NCBI GenBank assembly: GCA_034437555.1
Contig: DAOTTQ010000037.1
Location: forward strand, 62,001 to 126,000
Source of the DNA: JANWYT01 sp034437555
Lineage (GTDB): Bacteria > Chloroflexota > Anaerolineae > Aggregatilineales > Phototrophicaceae
DNA length: 64,000 bases
Direction of reading: 5' to 3'
Shown here: positions 50,874-59,573 of the stretch, piece after piece
How positions within the stretch are numbered: the first letter of the stretch is position 1
Layout of the letters: each line of letters starts with the position of its first letter
The notes under the pieces: generated by a model
What the model saw: the letters and a program-made list of their open reading frames with translations, nothing else
Databases searched by the model: none
Told to the model about the DNA's origin: nothing
Made by a program: the position numbers and the translations under genes

Positions 50874-52001
50874 CTAAAGTTCGCTTGGCGCATCAAATGT
50901 GGTGGGGCGTTGAGGGTCATCTTCTGGGATGGCAAAAATCATGCGCCCGGTGTCCCGATTGATGAGTTTCGTTACCAATACCCGAATGGTTCTATCCATG
51001 TATTGCTTGCCGTTTTCTACAACAACCATAGTACCATCGTCTAAATAGCCCACGCCTTGGTTGGGGTCGCGCCCATCTTGGATAACACGCACAGGGAATA
51101 CTTCACCGGGAATAAAAATAGAGCGAACTGCATTGGACAATTGGTTAATGTTTAGCACAGTTACGCCTTGCGCCTCTGCCACCTGCCCCAAGTTAAAGTC
51201 ATTCGTCATCACCACTGCCGACATTTGCAAGCCCAACGCCACAATTTTATCGTCTACTTCGTTAATGTCGTCAAAGTCATCATCCACAATGCGCACAGGT
51301 ACAGTGTCACTGCGCTGAATTTTGTTAAGCACCGCCAGCCCACGCCGCCCACGATTGCGCCGAAGCAAATCAGAAGAATCTGCCACACGATGTAACTCAT
51401 TCATCACAAAGCGAGGCACAATCAGCGTTCCACCAATGAAGCCCGTTTCGGCAACATCGGCAATGCGCCCGTCAATCAATACGCTGGTGTCTAAAATGAG
51501 CTTGCGTGAGGACAAGCCCGAAAAGCGACCGCTGCGCCCACCAAAGCGTTCTGCAATGGTGTCTAAAATTTCACGGCTACGAATACTAAACGTGGTTAAG
51601 CCCAAATACGCCCCCGCCAAAGAGACAAACGGCGGTAACAGCGTTCCAAATGGGGTAGGTAACAAGGACAGGGGGTACGCCAAAAGCAGCGTGAGAATTA
51701 GCCCCACCGTTGCGCCCACCACCGACATCAGCAAGCGTTCTATAGGTAATTCGTTGATAGCTCTACGCACAAAGCGCACTGGGCGCACCGTCAAAAATGG
51801 GGTCATGATAATGCCAAAGAGCAAGCCCACTAGCCCAAAGATGAAGCCCCGTGAAGGAACGTCAAGGTTAAGGAAATTTGCTAGGTCAACGCCAATTCTT
51901 GCACCAACGATGGTAAACACCACCATGCCTATCAGTCTTGAAATGAAGTCAGAGGTCATAAAATAATACCATGTGTTTTTGAACGAATAATAGAGTTTCA
52001 T
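50874..52001 (-). CDS. PIN-TRAM membrane ribonuclease-like protein (YacL family)
   Basis: A 375-residue protein. Four membrane helices in residues ~20-140 precede a PIN domain with acidic residues Asp171 and Asp177 (ILDTSVLIDGR), Glu202 (VMNELHRVAD), Asp251 (EVDDKIVAL) and Asp268 (VMTNDFNL), then a TRAM-like C-terminal domain. YacL-type proteins are widespread in Gram-positive and related bacteria. The domain set implies RNase activity attached to the membrane. ATG 52001 has AGGGG upstream; the internal ATG at 51959 lacks a site. Confidence 0.88.
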   Translation of the reverse strand: MKLYYSFKNTWYYFMTSDFISRLIGMVVFTIVGARIGVDLANFLNLDVPSRGFIFGLVGLLFGIIMTPFLTVRPVRFVRRAINELPIERLLMSVVGATVGLILTLLLAYPLSLLPTPFGTLLPPFVSLAGAYLGLTTFSIRSREILDTIAERFGGRSGRFSGLSSRKLILDTSVLIDGRIADVAETGFIGGTLIVPRFVMNELHRVADSSDLLRRNRGRRGLAVLNKIQRSDTVPVRIVDDDFDDINEVDDKIVALGLQMSAVVMTNDFNLGQVAEAQGVTVLNINQLSNAVRSIFIPGEVFPVRVIQDGRDPNQGVGYLDDGTMVVVENGKQYMDRTIRVLVTKLINRDTGRMIFAIPEDDPQRPTTFDAPSEL

Positions 52002-52303
52002 TATACCCCTGTTTATTCACTCTGAACACGCCTAAAAGCTAACTTGCGTCTACTCATAAAACTCATTATACTTGCTTGTAATGGGTGAGATTTTTCACCC
52101 TCTACAAACTTGTGTTGGAAATGCGCGGTATTTTGGCAGATTCATCACAGCATAAAGCATCTTTGTGTTGAAATTGGTGTTTAGAAACAGCAGATTGCTG
52201 TCTTGGTGACAAAATTTGAACTACGTACATCGCGGTATGTGCGTAGATGGAAAAGTGTATTGTAAGCGTGTTACGCTAACCTCCCTTGCTTTTAGGATAA
52301 AAA
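52002..52303. promoter_or_regulatory. 302-base divergent intergenic region before recX
   Basis: No gene is seen. Two short inverted repeats occur near recX: ACAGCA-GAT-TGCTGT (52187-52201) and CTACGTACAT with its near-complement (52221-52230 and 52237-52246, one mismatch, 6-base loop). Either may be a regulator site or an RNA hairpin. I find no clear SOS box match. Confidence 0.35.
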
Positions 52304-52957
52304 ATGCCTGTAGTAACACTTCTTGAACGGCAAAAGAATAATCCAGAGCGCGTCAATGTTTATCTCGATGGCGAGTTTGCCTTTGGGTTAAATGAGCTAG
52401 ATGCAGTACAGCTCCGCAAAGGGCAGGTTCTTAGTGATAGCGACATCGCACAACTTAACGAGCGAGATGCAGTAGCGAAAGCTGTTGATAAAGGCGTAAA
52501 CTTGTTATCGTTTCGCCCCAGAAGTACCAAGGAAGTCCGCACTGCTCTTGTTAAAAAAGACCTTTCTCCGCCCGTGATTGATGCCGCACTAGAGCGGTTA
52601 CAGGCACTTGGTTATCTTAATGACCTTGCCTTTGCCCGTTTTTGGGTAGAAAATCGCGGTACGTTCAAGCCCCTTAGCGTTCAAGCCTTGCGTTATGAAT
52701 TGAGGCAGAAGGGTATTTCTGAGGAAGTCCTTCAGGAAGTTCTCTCCACCATCGAAGATGATGAGGCAGCACTGCAAGCGGCACAGTCCCAAGCCAGAAA
52801 ATTGCGAGGCTCTACCCTCCAAGAGTTCAAACGTCGCTTACTTCCGTTTTTGCAAAGGCGCGGTTTTGGCTATAGTGTTGCCAATAAGGCAATCAAACAG
52901 CTTCAAGACAACCTTCAAGAAACAGAAACCGATTACTTTATGCAAGATGAATCCTAA
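52304..52957 (+). CDS. recX: Regulatory protein RecX
   Basis: A 217-residue three-repeat helical protein. The N-terminal strand region VYLDGEFAFGLNELDAVQLRKGQVL is followed by the RecX repeats, with LLSFRPRSTKEVRTALVKKD at the first and ALQRALGYLNDLAFARFWVENR-like (LGYLNDLAFARFW) at the second, and LPFLQRRGFGYSVANKAI at the third. RecX inhibits or modulates RecA filament growth. AGGA precedes the ATG. recA is not in the window. It is followed by rny after 81 bases. Confidence 0.92.
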   Translation: MPVVTLLERQKNNPERVNVYLDGEFAFGLNELDAVQLRKGQVLSDSDIAQLNERDAVAKAVDKGVNLLSFRPRSTKEVRTALVKKDLSPPVIDAALERLQALGYLNDLAFARFWVENRGTFKPLSVQALRYELRQKGISEEVLQEVLSTIEDDEAALQAAQSQARKLRGSTLQEFKRRLLPFLQRRGFGYSVANKAIKQLQDNLQETETDYFMQDES

Positions 52958-53038
52958 GCCAATCACAACGTGCCTTAGTGGATGTTAGATTGACGAAAGG
53001 AGAAACGGCAACTTACCCTCTTATGTTGCCGCGATACC

Positions 53039-54613
53039 ATGGATATAGGGATTGTTATTTTAGTAGCACTCGTCACGCTTGCCGTTGGCGTAGTGGTGGG
53101 TATGTCATTTGGCAGTAATAACCTACGTAAAAAGCAAGAAATTGATGGATTAAACGCGCTTGTTAAAGCAGAAGAACAAGCCAAGACCCTCATCGAAAAA
53201 TCCTCTTTTGATGCCTTAAAACTCATCGAAGAGACCGAAACCAAAAGCAAAGAACGCCTTAACGAAACAGATGCAATAATTGCTAGACGGCGTAAAGAAC
53301 TAGACCGTGAAGATGAAACACTTCAAAAACGCCGTGAAAACTTAGACAAACGCTTTGAAGAAATTGAAAAGCGTGTCGAGCGCGTAGAACAGCGCGACCA
53401 AACGCTTAACAGTCGTCAGGGCAAGCTAGACAAGCGTGAAAACGACCTAAAAAAGCAAGAAGACACCAAGCTAGAAGAGCTTCAACGCATTGGTCAAATG
53501 ACCATTGAAGAAGCCCGCCAACAATTGCTCCTTCAAGTAGAGCAAGACACACGCAACGACATGGTGCGCGTCATTCGCCAAGTAGAAGCCGAAGCCAAAG
53601 ACGAAGCAGACCGTCGCGCCCGTGATGTTATCTCTTTGGCAGTCCAACGCCTTGCCAGTGAGCATGTCAGTGAAATTTCTGTCAGTGTGGTGTCCTTGCC
53701 CAGTGACGAAATGAAAGGACGCATCATCGGGCGTAATGGGCGCAACATTCGCGCCTTTGAACTCGCCGCAGGTGTGGATGTGGTGGTGGATGACACCCCC
53801 GAAACCATCACCGTTAGCAGTTTTGACCCCGTGCGCCGTGAAGTGGCAAAACAAGCGATGCTAAAGCTAGTAAACGATGGGCGCATTCACCCTGCGCGCA
53901 TTGAAAAACTCATTGAAGACACCCGCGCCGAAGTAGAAAAAACCATCCGCGAAGAAGGGGAACGTGCCGCCTATGTGACAGGGATTCACGGGTTACATCC
54001 CGAAATCTTACGTTTGCTAGGGCAACTCAAATTCCGTACATCTTACGGGCAAAATCAGCACGCCCACTCTATTGAAACCGCGCACCTTGCGGGTATGATT
54101 GCCGCCGAACTAGGGGCAGATGTGCTTGTAGCAAAGATGGGCGGGCTTTTGCACGACATCGGTAAAGCCATTGACCACGAAGTTGAAGGCACACACGCCG
54201 TCATCGGCGCAGACTTGCTACGCCGTTACAAAGTAAATGATCGAGTGATTAACTGCGTAGAAAGCCATCATCACGAAGTAGAACAACGCTTCGTAGAAGC
54301 CTACATCGTAGAAGCCGCCGATGCCATCAGTGGCGCACGTCCGGGCGCACGCCGTGAAAGCCTAGAAAGCTACATCAAGCGCGTTAAAGCTCTCGAGGAC
54401 ATTGCCAACGGCTATAAGGGCGTGGAACAAAGCTATGCCCTACAAGCAGGGCGCGAAGTGCGTATCTTGGTACGTCCCGAAGAAGTCGATGACCTTGGCG
54501 CAATAGCCATGGCAAAAAGCATTGCCAAACAAATTGAAGAAACCATGCAATATCCAGGGCAAATCAAGGTTCACGTTATCCGCGAAAAGCGTGCCATTGA
54601 AATTGCCAGATAG
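53039..54613 (+). CDS. rny: Ribonuclease Y
   Basis: A 524-residue membrane-tethered endoribonuclease that initiates mRNA decay. N-terminal helix (residues ~4-24), long coiled coil (~30-210, rich in Glu, Lys and Arg), KH domain with GRIIGRNGRN at 227-236, and HD domain with His342 and His345-like residues in QHAHSIETAH and the catalytic His372-Asp373 (LLHDIGKA). Length matches the family (about 520). It is a marker of Firmicutes, Chloroflexi and related phyla. A hairpin follows. Confidence 0.96.
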   Translation: MDIGIVILVALVTLAVGVVVGMSFGSNNLRKKQEIDGLNALVKAEEQAKTLIEKSSFDALKLIEETETKSKERLNETDAIIARRRKELDREDETLQKRRENLDKRFEEIEKRVERVEQRDQTLNSRQGKLDKRENDLKKQEDTKLEELQRIGQMTIEEARQQLLLQVEQDTRNDMVRVIRQVEAEAKDEADRRARDVISLAVQRLASEHVSEISVSVVSLPSDEMKGRIIGRNGRNIRAFELAAGVDVVVDDTPETITVSSFDPVRREVAKQAMLKLVNDGRIHPARIEKLIEDTRAEVEKTIREEGERAAYVTGIHGLHPEILRLLGQLKFRTSYGQNQHAHSIETAHLAGMIAAELGADVLVAKMGGLLHDIGKAIDHEVEGTHAVIGADLLRRYKVNDRVINCVESHHHEVEQRFVEAYIVEAADAISGARPGARRESLESYIKRVKALEDIANGYKGVEQSYALQAGREVRILVRPEEVDDLGAIAMAKSIAKQIEETMQYPGQIKVHVIREKRAIEIAR

Positions 54614-54641
54614 GCAACACATCATTCTATAAAAGATGTTT

Positions 54642-54671
54642 CAACAGGGGGCTTATGCCCCTTGTTGCGTT
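54642..54671 (+). terminator. Terminator after rny
   Basis: An 11-bp stem (54642-54652 with 54657-54667, one G-T pair), 4-base loop TTAT, then a short T-rich run. Confidence 0.72.
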
Positions 54672-54688
54672 TTAAGCAGTGCCTCCTT

Positions 54689-54717
54689 TTTTGCTAGGGG
54701 GGGATGTGGTGTATAAT
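54689..54717 (+). promoter_or_regulatory. Candidate promoter before the PstS-like gene
   Basis: TATAAT at 54712-54717 preceded by TG, and TTTTGC at 54689-54694 with a 17-base spacer. The start codon is 42 bases further on. Confidence 0.42.
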
Positions 54718-54759
54718 ATGAATCATGATAACCTTATTTAACGCCAGAGGAGCTTATCT

Positions 54760-56616
54760 GTGAGACGTTTACTTGTGCTTTTAGGGGTATTGCTGTGCAG
54801 TAGCATTGCGTTTGCCCAGCTTCCACCTGCTAATCCGTTCAATGTCAGTGGCAATATCGTTATTAGTGGTTCATCCGCCCTTGCCCCATTAACCGAAAAT
54901 ATCGCCACGCTCTACACCCTTGAGGGTTTTGCGGGCAATATCAGCGTCAACCGCGCCAACACCACCGATGCGTTTATTGCCTTTTGCCAGCGCAACACCG
55001 ATATTGTGATGGCAGACCGCCTGATTAGTAATGATGAAGCTGCTGCCTGTAGTGCCAATGGTGTAAACCCACTTGCTTTTAGGGTAGCCACCGATGCGCT
55101 CATTATTGCCGTCAGTGGGCAAAACGGCTTCCTCACAGACCTCAACACACCCGAATTACAATTAGCTTTTGGGTCTGCGCTGAATTGGTCGGACATTCGT
55201 TCAGGCTTCCCTATTGAACCTGTAACGCGCTATTTGCCCGCCGCAGATTCTAGCGAAACGCAATTCTTTATTGATGCCCTCTTTGGGGGCGATGCGTCAC
55301 GCTTATTAACAGCCACCAACAATAATTTATCCGCAGACAGCAACACCATTTTGCAAGGCTTACAAGCCAACCCCAATGCAATTGCACTTTTAGGGGCAAG
55401 CGTCGCAAACCGCAATAGCTCATTGGTGCGCTTTGTTCTGTTGGATGGCGTAACACCCACCACACAAGCCGTCACCCAAAATCAGTACCCTTTGGCACGC
55501 CCTCTGTTGCTTTATACCACCGCCGAAACCTTTACAGAGAAGCCGCAGGTGGCCGATTTTATGAATTACTACCTTACCAACGTAAACGCCGAAGTTGCGC
55601 CATTAGGCTTATACCCTGCAGGCGAAAGCAACCTTTCACAAGCCGTGAGTACATGGTTTGCCGCCATTGGGCAAACGCAAACCATTGGCGTACCGTTGCC
55701 CACCGCACAGCCCCAAGAAATCCCCATCATCACAGAAGAAAGTACCGCCATTCCAGAAGTCGGCGAAGTGATTGATGAAACCCTTGACCCCATTACCGAA
55801 CCCGCCCTACCCAGCGCCGCTGATGACACACTCTTGCTCTTGGTGGATGCACGTAATGATATTGACCTTTTGGCAGCAAATGCGTTTGGGGTATCGCGCC
55901 CCGAAGGCTGGGGTGGCTCTTTGGATACCACCGACCCACAGCTTGCGCTCCTCGTTCGCCTAGACCTAGAGACACTGGCTGCCAATACCGTTGGGCAAAC
56001 CACGCGCCCAGAAGGCTGGTTTGGGGCGGTTGCCAGCACCAGCTATGCCATTGCCCGCGATGTACGCCACGACCTAGAGCTACTAGCAGATGGCTTGCTT
56101 GGCAAAGATACACGTCTAGAAAATTGGCGTGGGGCTTCGGCATTGTTGCGTTGTTCACGTGCCACCCAAGCCCTAGTGAATTTGCTACAGCGTGGGGGTG
56201 TGTACACCGTAGAAGTAAGCACCCTAGACCCTGATTATTGCGCCAAAGCAGAAGTGGAAGCGTCACGCTTTAGCGAAGTGAATTTGCTCAATACGCCCGG
56301 TAGTGAAATTTTCTCGCCACAAGCACAGCCCGTCGTACAAGGTACAGTAAGTATCAGTACCAATTTTGCGGTAGCGTTCTTGGATAGAGGCGCAGCATTA
56401 CAACTTGGTGTTGTGCCTAATGGCACAAGTATTTTTCCCATTGCCCGTAGCTACACACGCTTCTCAAATATGACCTTGATTCAGGGTGAAGAGTTCTTGG
56501 TATTCGTCGATTATCAAGACACCACCCTGGACGAAGAAGCATGGCGTTTATTGCCAGATGCTAACGAAGTCACCGAAGCCACCTTCTGCAATGTAGTGTG
56601 GTGCAGACGAGACTAG
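54760..56616 (+). CDS. PstS-like periplasmic-binding domain protein with three RPEGW-type repeats
   Basis: A 618-residue exported protein. GTG 54760 follows GAGGAG; a signal peptide (RRLLVLLGVLLCSS, cleavage near FAQ) is next. Residues ~28-300 are PBP type 2 with NIVISGSSALAPLTENIA, resembling phosphate-binding PstS. Residues 357-458 hold three ~37-residue repeats: a helix DxRxDxxLLA followed by RPEGWGG, RPEGWFG and RLENWRG. A Cys-bearing region (C465, C494) and a C-terminal domain follow. No Pst transporter is nearby. The repeat has no function known to me; ligand unknown. Confidence 0.8.
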   Translation: MRRLLVLLGVLLCSSIAFAQLPPANPFNVSGNIVISGSSALAPLTENIATLYTLEGFAGNISVNRANTTDAFIAFCQRNTDIVMADRLISNDEAAACSANGVNPLAFRVATDALIIAVSGQNGFLTDLNTPELQLAFGSALNWSDIRSGFPIEPVTRYLPAADSSETQFFIDALFGGDASRLLTATNNNLSADSNTILQGLQANPNAIALLGASVANRNSSLVRFVLLDGVTPTTQAVTQNQYPLARPLLLYTTAETFTEKPQVADFMNYYLTNVNAEVAPLGLYPAGESNLSQAVSTWFAAIGQTQTIGVPLPTAQPQEIPIITEESTAIPEVGEVIDETLDPITEPALPSAADDTLLLLVDARNDIDLLAANAFGVSRPEGWGGSLDTTDPQLALLVRLDLETLAANTVGQTTRPEGWFGAVASTSYAIARDVRHDLELLADGLLGKDTRLENWRGASALLRCSRATQALVNLLQRGGVYTVEVSTLDPDYCAKAEVEASRFSEVNLLNTPGSEIFSPQAQPVVQGTVSISTNFAVAFLDRGAALQLGVVPNGTSIFPIARSYTRFSNMTLIQGEEFLVFVDYQDTTLDEEAWRLLPDANEVTEATFCNVVWCRRD

Positions 56617-56645
56617 CAGTTAAAAGCGTTTAGAAAAGAAACCAA

Positions 56646-56675
56646 AACAAGCCATTCATTTCTGAGTGGCTTGTT
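56646..56675. terminator. Hairpin between convergent genes
   Basis: A 13-bp stem with one mismatch (AACAAGCCATTCA at 56646-56658 with 56663-56675) and a 4-base loop, then GTTTA. Positioned to end the PstS-like gene. Confidence 0.75.
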
Positions 56676-56711
56676 GTTTAATAAACGTAATATAGAGGTT
56701 GCAAAAAAGGT

Positions 56712-57032
56712 TTACGCGCTTTTTTCTGATTTTTGGTCGCTTTCGGTGCGTACCGTTACCCCACCCTGTTCAATAAAGCGTGTGACATATGGGTTATCAA
56801 TCACGGGCATCTTCATTACATCACCCTGCCGTGAAAGCGTAAAGTGATAAATAAACACGCACCGCGCCCCTGCATACCAAATTTCTTGTAGCATACAGTC
56901 GCTTACGTCCCACCCGTTGTTAATCGCGGTTAGCAGATGGTCACCCCCCGCAAACTGCGCCGAATTAGGATGCCAATGTTGGCTGGTTACGTCTAAGTAT
57001 TGCGCGTGATAATTACTTACGTTGGTCGCCAT
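56712..57032 (-). CDS. Hypothetical protein, 106 aa
   Basis: A soluble protein with a DGYDVSDCML-like segment (NNGWDVSDCMLQEIWYAG) and strand IYHFTLSRQGDVMKMPVIDNPYV. The NGWDV-x-D pattern loosely recalls DUF4177-type proteins (GWELV), but the match is weak. A charged C-terminal tail ends the chain. The ATG has GAGG upstream. It is divergent to asnS. Function unknown. Confidence 0.65.
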   Translation of the reverse strand: MATNVSNYHAQYLDVTSQHWHPNSAQFAGGDHLLTAINNGWDVSDCMLQEIWYAGARCVFIYHFTLSRQGDVMKMPVIDNPYVTRFIEQGGVTVRTESDQKSEKSA

Positions 57033-57132
57033 CTAAAAATCTCCTCAAAAAACTCGCTTCTTTTTATTTGATGCACTTAAAAAGAAAAAACACCATTTTC
57101 AATATGACCATTATAGCGCACATATGCCCATT

Positions 57133-57152
57133 TGCACTATAATGCTAGTGCA
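57133..57152 (+). promoter_or_regulatory. Inverted repeat over the -10 of asnS
   Basis: TGCACTA-N6-TAGTGCA, perfect 7-bp arms, contains a TATAAT at 57138-57143 and lies 27 bases before the start codon. An operator covering the -10 would explain regulation; no T-box leader is seen. Confidence 0.35.
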
Positions 57153-57179
57153 TTCACACAGGCTTAAAGGAGTGTTGCT

Positions 57180-58517
57180 GTGTCTAACCTTATTCAAATT
57201 GCAAACATCGCGCAGTATGTGGGGCAAGTCGTCACATTACGCGGTTGGGTTTATGATAAAACTGCTAAAGGCAAGTTGTCTTTTATTCGACTTCGTGATG
57301 GTAGTGGGCAGGTGCAGTGTGTGGCGTTCAAAGGCGACCTAACAGAAACCGAATTTGAACTCGCACAACGCTTACCCCAAGAATCTGCCATCCTTATTAC
57401 AGGTGAGGTGCGCGCAGATAGCCGTGCGCCGGGTTATCCCGCAGGCTTTGAAATTGGCGTGAAAACCATTGAACTTTTGCACGAAGCCCAAGAATACCCC
57501 ATCACCCCAAAAGAACACGGCATCGAGTTCCTGATGGATAATCGCCATCTGTGGGTGCGTAGCAACCGCCAATGGGCAATCCTGCGAATTCGCGCCACCA
57601 TCGTAAAAGCCATGCGCGATTGGCTAGATGACCGTGGGTTCTTGCTGGTAGATACCCCCATCATCACGCCTGCCGCTGGTGAAGAAACCAGCACCCTCTT
57701 TGAAGTGGATTACTTTGGTGACCCCGCTTACTTGGCGCAAACAGGGCAACTTTACAACGAAGCCAACATGGCAGCTTTTGGCAAAGTGTATTGCTTTGGT
57801 CCCACCTTCCGCGCCGAAAAAAGCAAAACACGCCGTCACCTTATTGAATTTTGGATGCTAGAACCCGAAATTGCCTTTTGCTCACTAGAAGAACTAATGG
57901 GCGTAGAAGAAAATCTCATCGGCTACATCGTAGAGCAAGTGATTAAGAAGAATCGCCAAGAACTAGACATCATCGAGCGTGACGTGACTATGCTAGAGCG
58001 CATTGTGCCACCCTTCCCACGCATCAGCTACGATGAAGCTATAGACATCCTAGAAAAAATTTACGAAGAAACCACCGACCCCGAGCAAAAAGAACTGCTT
58101 AAAATTACGCGCGGTGATGACTTGGGTAGCCCCCACGAAACCGCTCTTACACAACGTTTTGATAAACCTGTGTTTGTCTATCACTATCCCACCGCCGTAA
58201 AAGCGTTTTATATGCAACCCGTAGAGGGCAATCCAGAGCGCTGCCGCAGTGTAGACTTGCTTGCCCCCGAAGGCTATGGCGAAGTGTGTGGTGGAAGTGA
58301 GCGCATTTGGGATGAAGCCCTCTTACTCGAAAAAATTAAGCACGAAAAGCTGCCCGTTGAAAACTATCAATGGTATTTAGAGCTACGTAAATTTGGCAGT
58401 GTGCCTCATGCAGGCTTTGGGCAAGGGCTAGAACGTACCGTAGCATGGATTTGTGGCTTGCCCCATGTCCGTGAAACCATTCCTTACGCACGCCTGATTA
58501 ATCGCAAATACCCATAA
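57180..58517 (+). CDS. asnS: Asparaginyl-tRNA synthetase
   Basis: A 445-residue class IIb synthetase. The OB-fold anticodon domain includes VTLRGWVYDKTAKGKLSFI and RLRDGSG; the catalytic domain has the AGEETSTLFEVDYFG and AYLAQTGQLY motif near 170-190, the FRAEKSKTRRHLIEFWMLEPE motif 2, and GFGQGLERTVAWICGL motif 3. It attaches asparagine to tRNA-Asn. The HAGFGQGLER and WMLEPE features separate AsnRS from AspRS. GTG 57180 follows AAAGGAG. Downstream is a hairpin and then a heptose kinase gene. Confidence 0.93.
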   Translation: MSNLIQIANIAQYVGQVVTLRGWVYDKTAKGKLSFIRLRDGSGQVQCVAFKGDLTETEFELAQRLPQESAILITGEVRADSRAPGYPAGFEIGVKTIELLHEAQEYPITPKEHGIEFLMDNRHLWVRSNRQWAILRIRATIVKAMRDWLDDRGFLLVDTPIITPAAGEETSTLFEVDYFGDPAYLAQTGQLYNEANMAAFGKVYCFGPTFRAEKSKTRRHLIEFWMLEPEIAFCSLEELMGVEENLIGYIVEQVIKKNRQELDIIERDVTMLERIVPPFPRISYDEAIDILEKIYEETTDPEQKELLKITRGDDLGSPHETALTQRFDKPVFVYHYPTAVKAFYMQPVEGNPERCRSVDLLAPEGYGEVCGGSERIWDEALLLEKIKHEKLPVENYQWYLELRKFGSVPHAGFGQGLERTVAWICGLPHVRETIPYARLINRKYP

Positions 58518-58525
58518 CATTCTTA

Positions 58526-58555
58526 CAGGCGACCTTGTTCTATAGGGGTCGCCTG
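58526..58555 (+). terminator. Hairpin after asnS
   Basis: A perfect 9-bp stem CAGGCGACC/GGTCGCCTG (58526-58534 with 58547-58555) with a 12-base loop. There is no T-run, so termination is uncertain. Confidence 0.45.
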
Positions 58556-58583
58556 CCCTACACATAAAGCGGAAAAACACACC

Positions 58584-59573
58584 ATGAGCGACCTTACACG
58601 GCTTATTCCTTTGCTTGCCCATCATGTTATTATGGTGGTGGGTGACGTGATTCTGGATGAATACGTCATTGGCACAGCCCAACGCATGAGCCGAGAAGCC
58701 CCCATTCCCGTTTTAGAACTGCTAGAAAAACGATTTATCCCAGGGGGCGCGTCTAACCCTTCGGTAAACATTATGGCGTTGGGGAGCGAAGCGTGGCAAG
58801 TGGGCGTTGTGGGCAAAGACAGCACTGCCGAAGAACTTTTGCGCGTGCTTAAAACGCATGGCATCCGTACAGAGGGGCTTTTAGGATGTGATGACCGCCC
58901 CACCACGCTAAAGACACGCATCATGGCACAAATGGGCTTGCACTTTCCGCAACAAGTGGCGCGCATAGATACGCTCTCACGTCACCCCATTACACCCGTC
59001 ACAGAAGCGCAAATATTGGAACACATCGTGCAAAATCTGCCCAAAGTTGGTGCGCTCTTACTGTCAGATTATCATGGCGGATTGCTAACGCCCTCATTGG
59101 TACGCGCTATCCAAATAAAAGCACAGGGCAAATTGCTCTCGGCGGATGCACAAGGTAATTTGGATAAATACAGGGGCTTTGATGTGGTGAAGTGCAACGC
59201 CGATGACGCACAACGCTATTTAGAGCAAACACTGACCACGCACCAAGACTTTGCCCATGCTGCAAACGCGCTGTGCCAAGCCCTAGATTTGCGCGGTGCG
59301 ATGGTCATTACACGGGGCGCGGAGGGGGCAACACTCGCAACATCTGATGGTGAAAGTGTGCATTGTCCCTCACCCAACATTAGCAATGTTTATGATACGG
59401 TGGGCGCAGGCGATACCGCCATTGCCGTAATCACATTAGCACGCTTGGGCGGGGCAAGCTGGCAAGAAGCCGTGATTCTGGCAAATTATGCCAGTGGTAT
59501 AGTGGTGCAATATGTAGGCAATCACGCCCCCACACCGCAAGAACTACACCAAGCCATTCAAGACGCGCCCTAG
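58584..59573 (+). CDS. rfaE1: D-glycero-beta-D-manno-heptose-7-phosphate kinase (PfkB/ribokinase family)
   Basis: A 329-residue PfkB kinase. MVVGDVILDEYVIGTAQRMSREAPIPV matches HldE domain 1, including EAP(I/V)PV near residue 32, and GGASNPSVNIMALG follows. The catalytic anion hole and base are in YDTVGAGDTAIAV near residue 270. It would phosphorylate heptose 7-phosphate at C1, producing the bisphosphate intermediate before the RfaE2 step. In many bacteria the kinase and nucleotidyltransferase are one polypeptide (HldE); here RfaE2 is separate, at 28573. Stop overlaps the DinB gene by four bases (CTAG). Confidence 0.88.
   Translation: MSDLTRLIPLLAHHVIMVVGDVILDEYVIGTAQRMSREAPIPVLELLEKRFIPGGASNPSVNIMALGSEAWQVGVVGKDSTAEELLRVLKTHGIRTEGLLGCDDRPTTLKTRIMAQMGLHFPQQVARIDTLSRHPITPVTEAQILEHIVQNLPKVGALLLSDYHGGLLTPSLVRAIQIKAQGKLLSADAQGNLDKYRGFDVVKCNADDAQRYLEQTLTTHQDFAHAANALCQALDLRGAMVITRGAEGATLATSDGESVHCPSPNISNVYDTVGAGDTAIAVITLARLGGASWQEAVILANYASGIVVQYVGNHAPTPQELHQAIQDAP

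Noticed and set aside
51322..51966. 214-aa plus-strand ORF opposite the PIN-TRAM gene
   Set aside because: It is a mirror of the PIN-TRAM gene on the opposite strand; no domain or ribosome site supports it.
28573..59573. HldE broken by a frameshift into two pieces
   Set aside because: The two halves are 30 kb apart with separate intact genes between and around them, each with its own start and stop; they are independent genes, not one disrupted gene.
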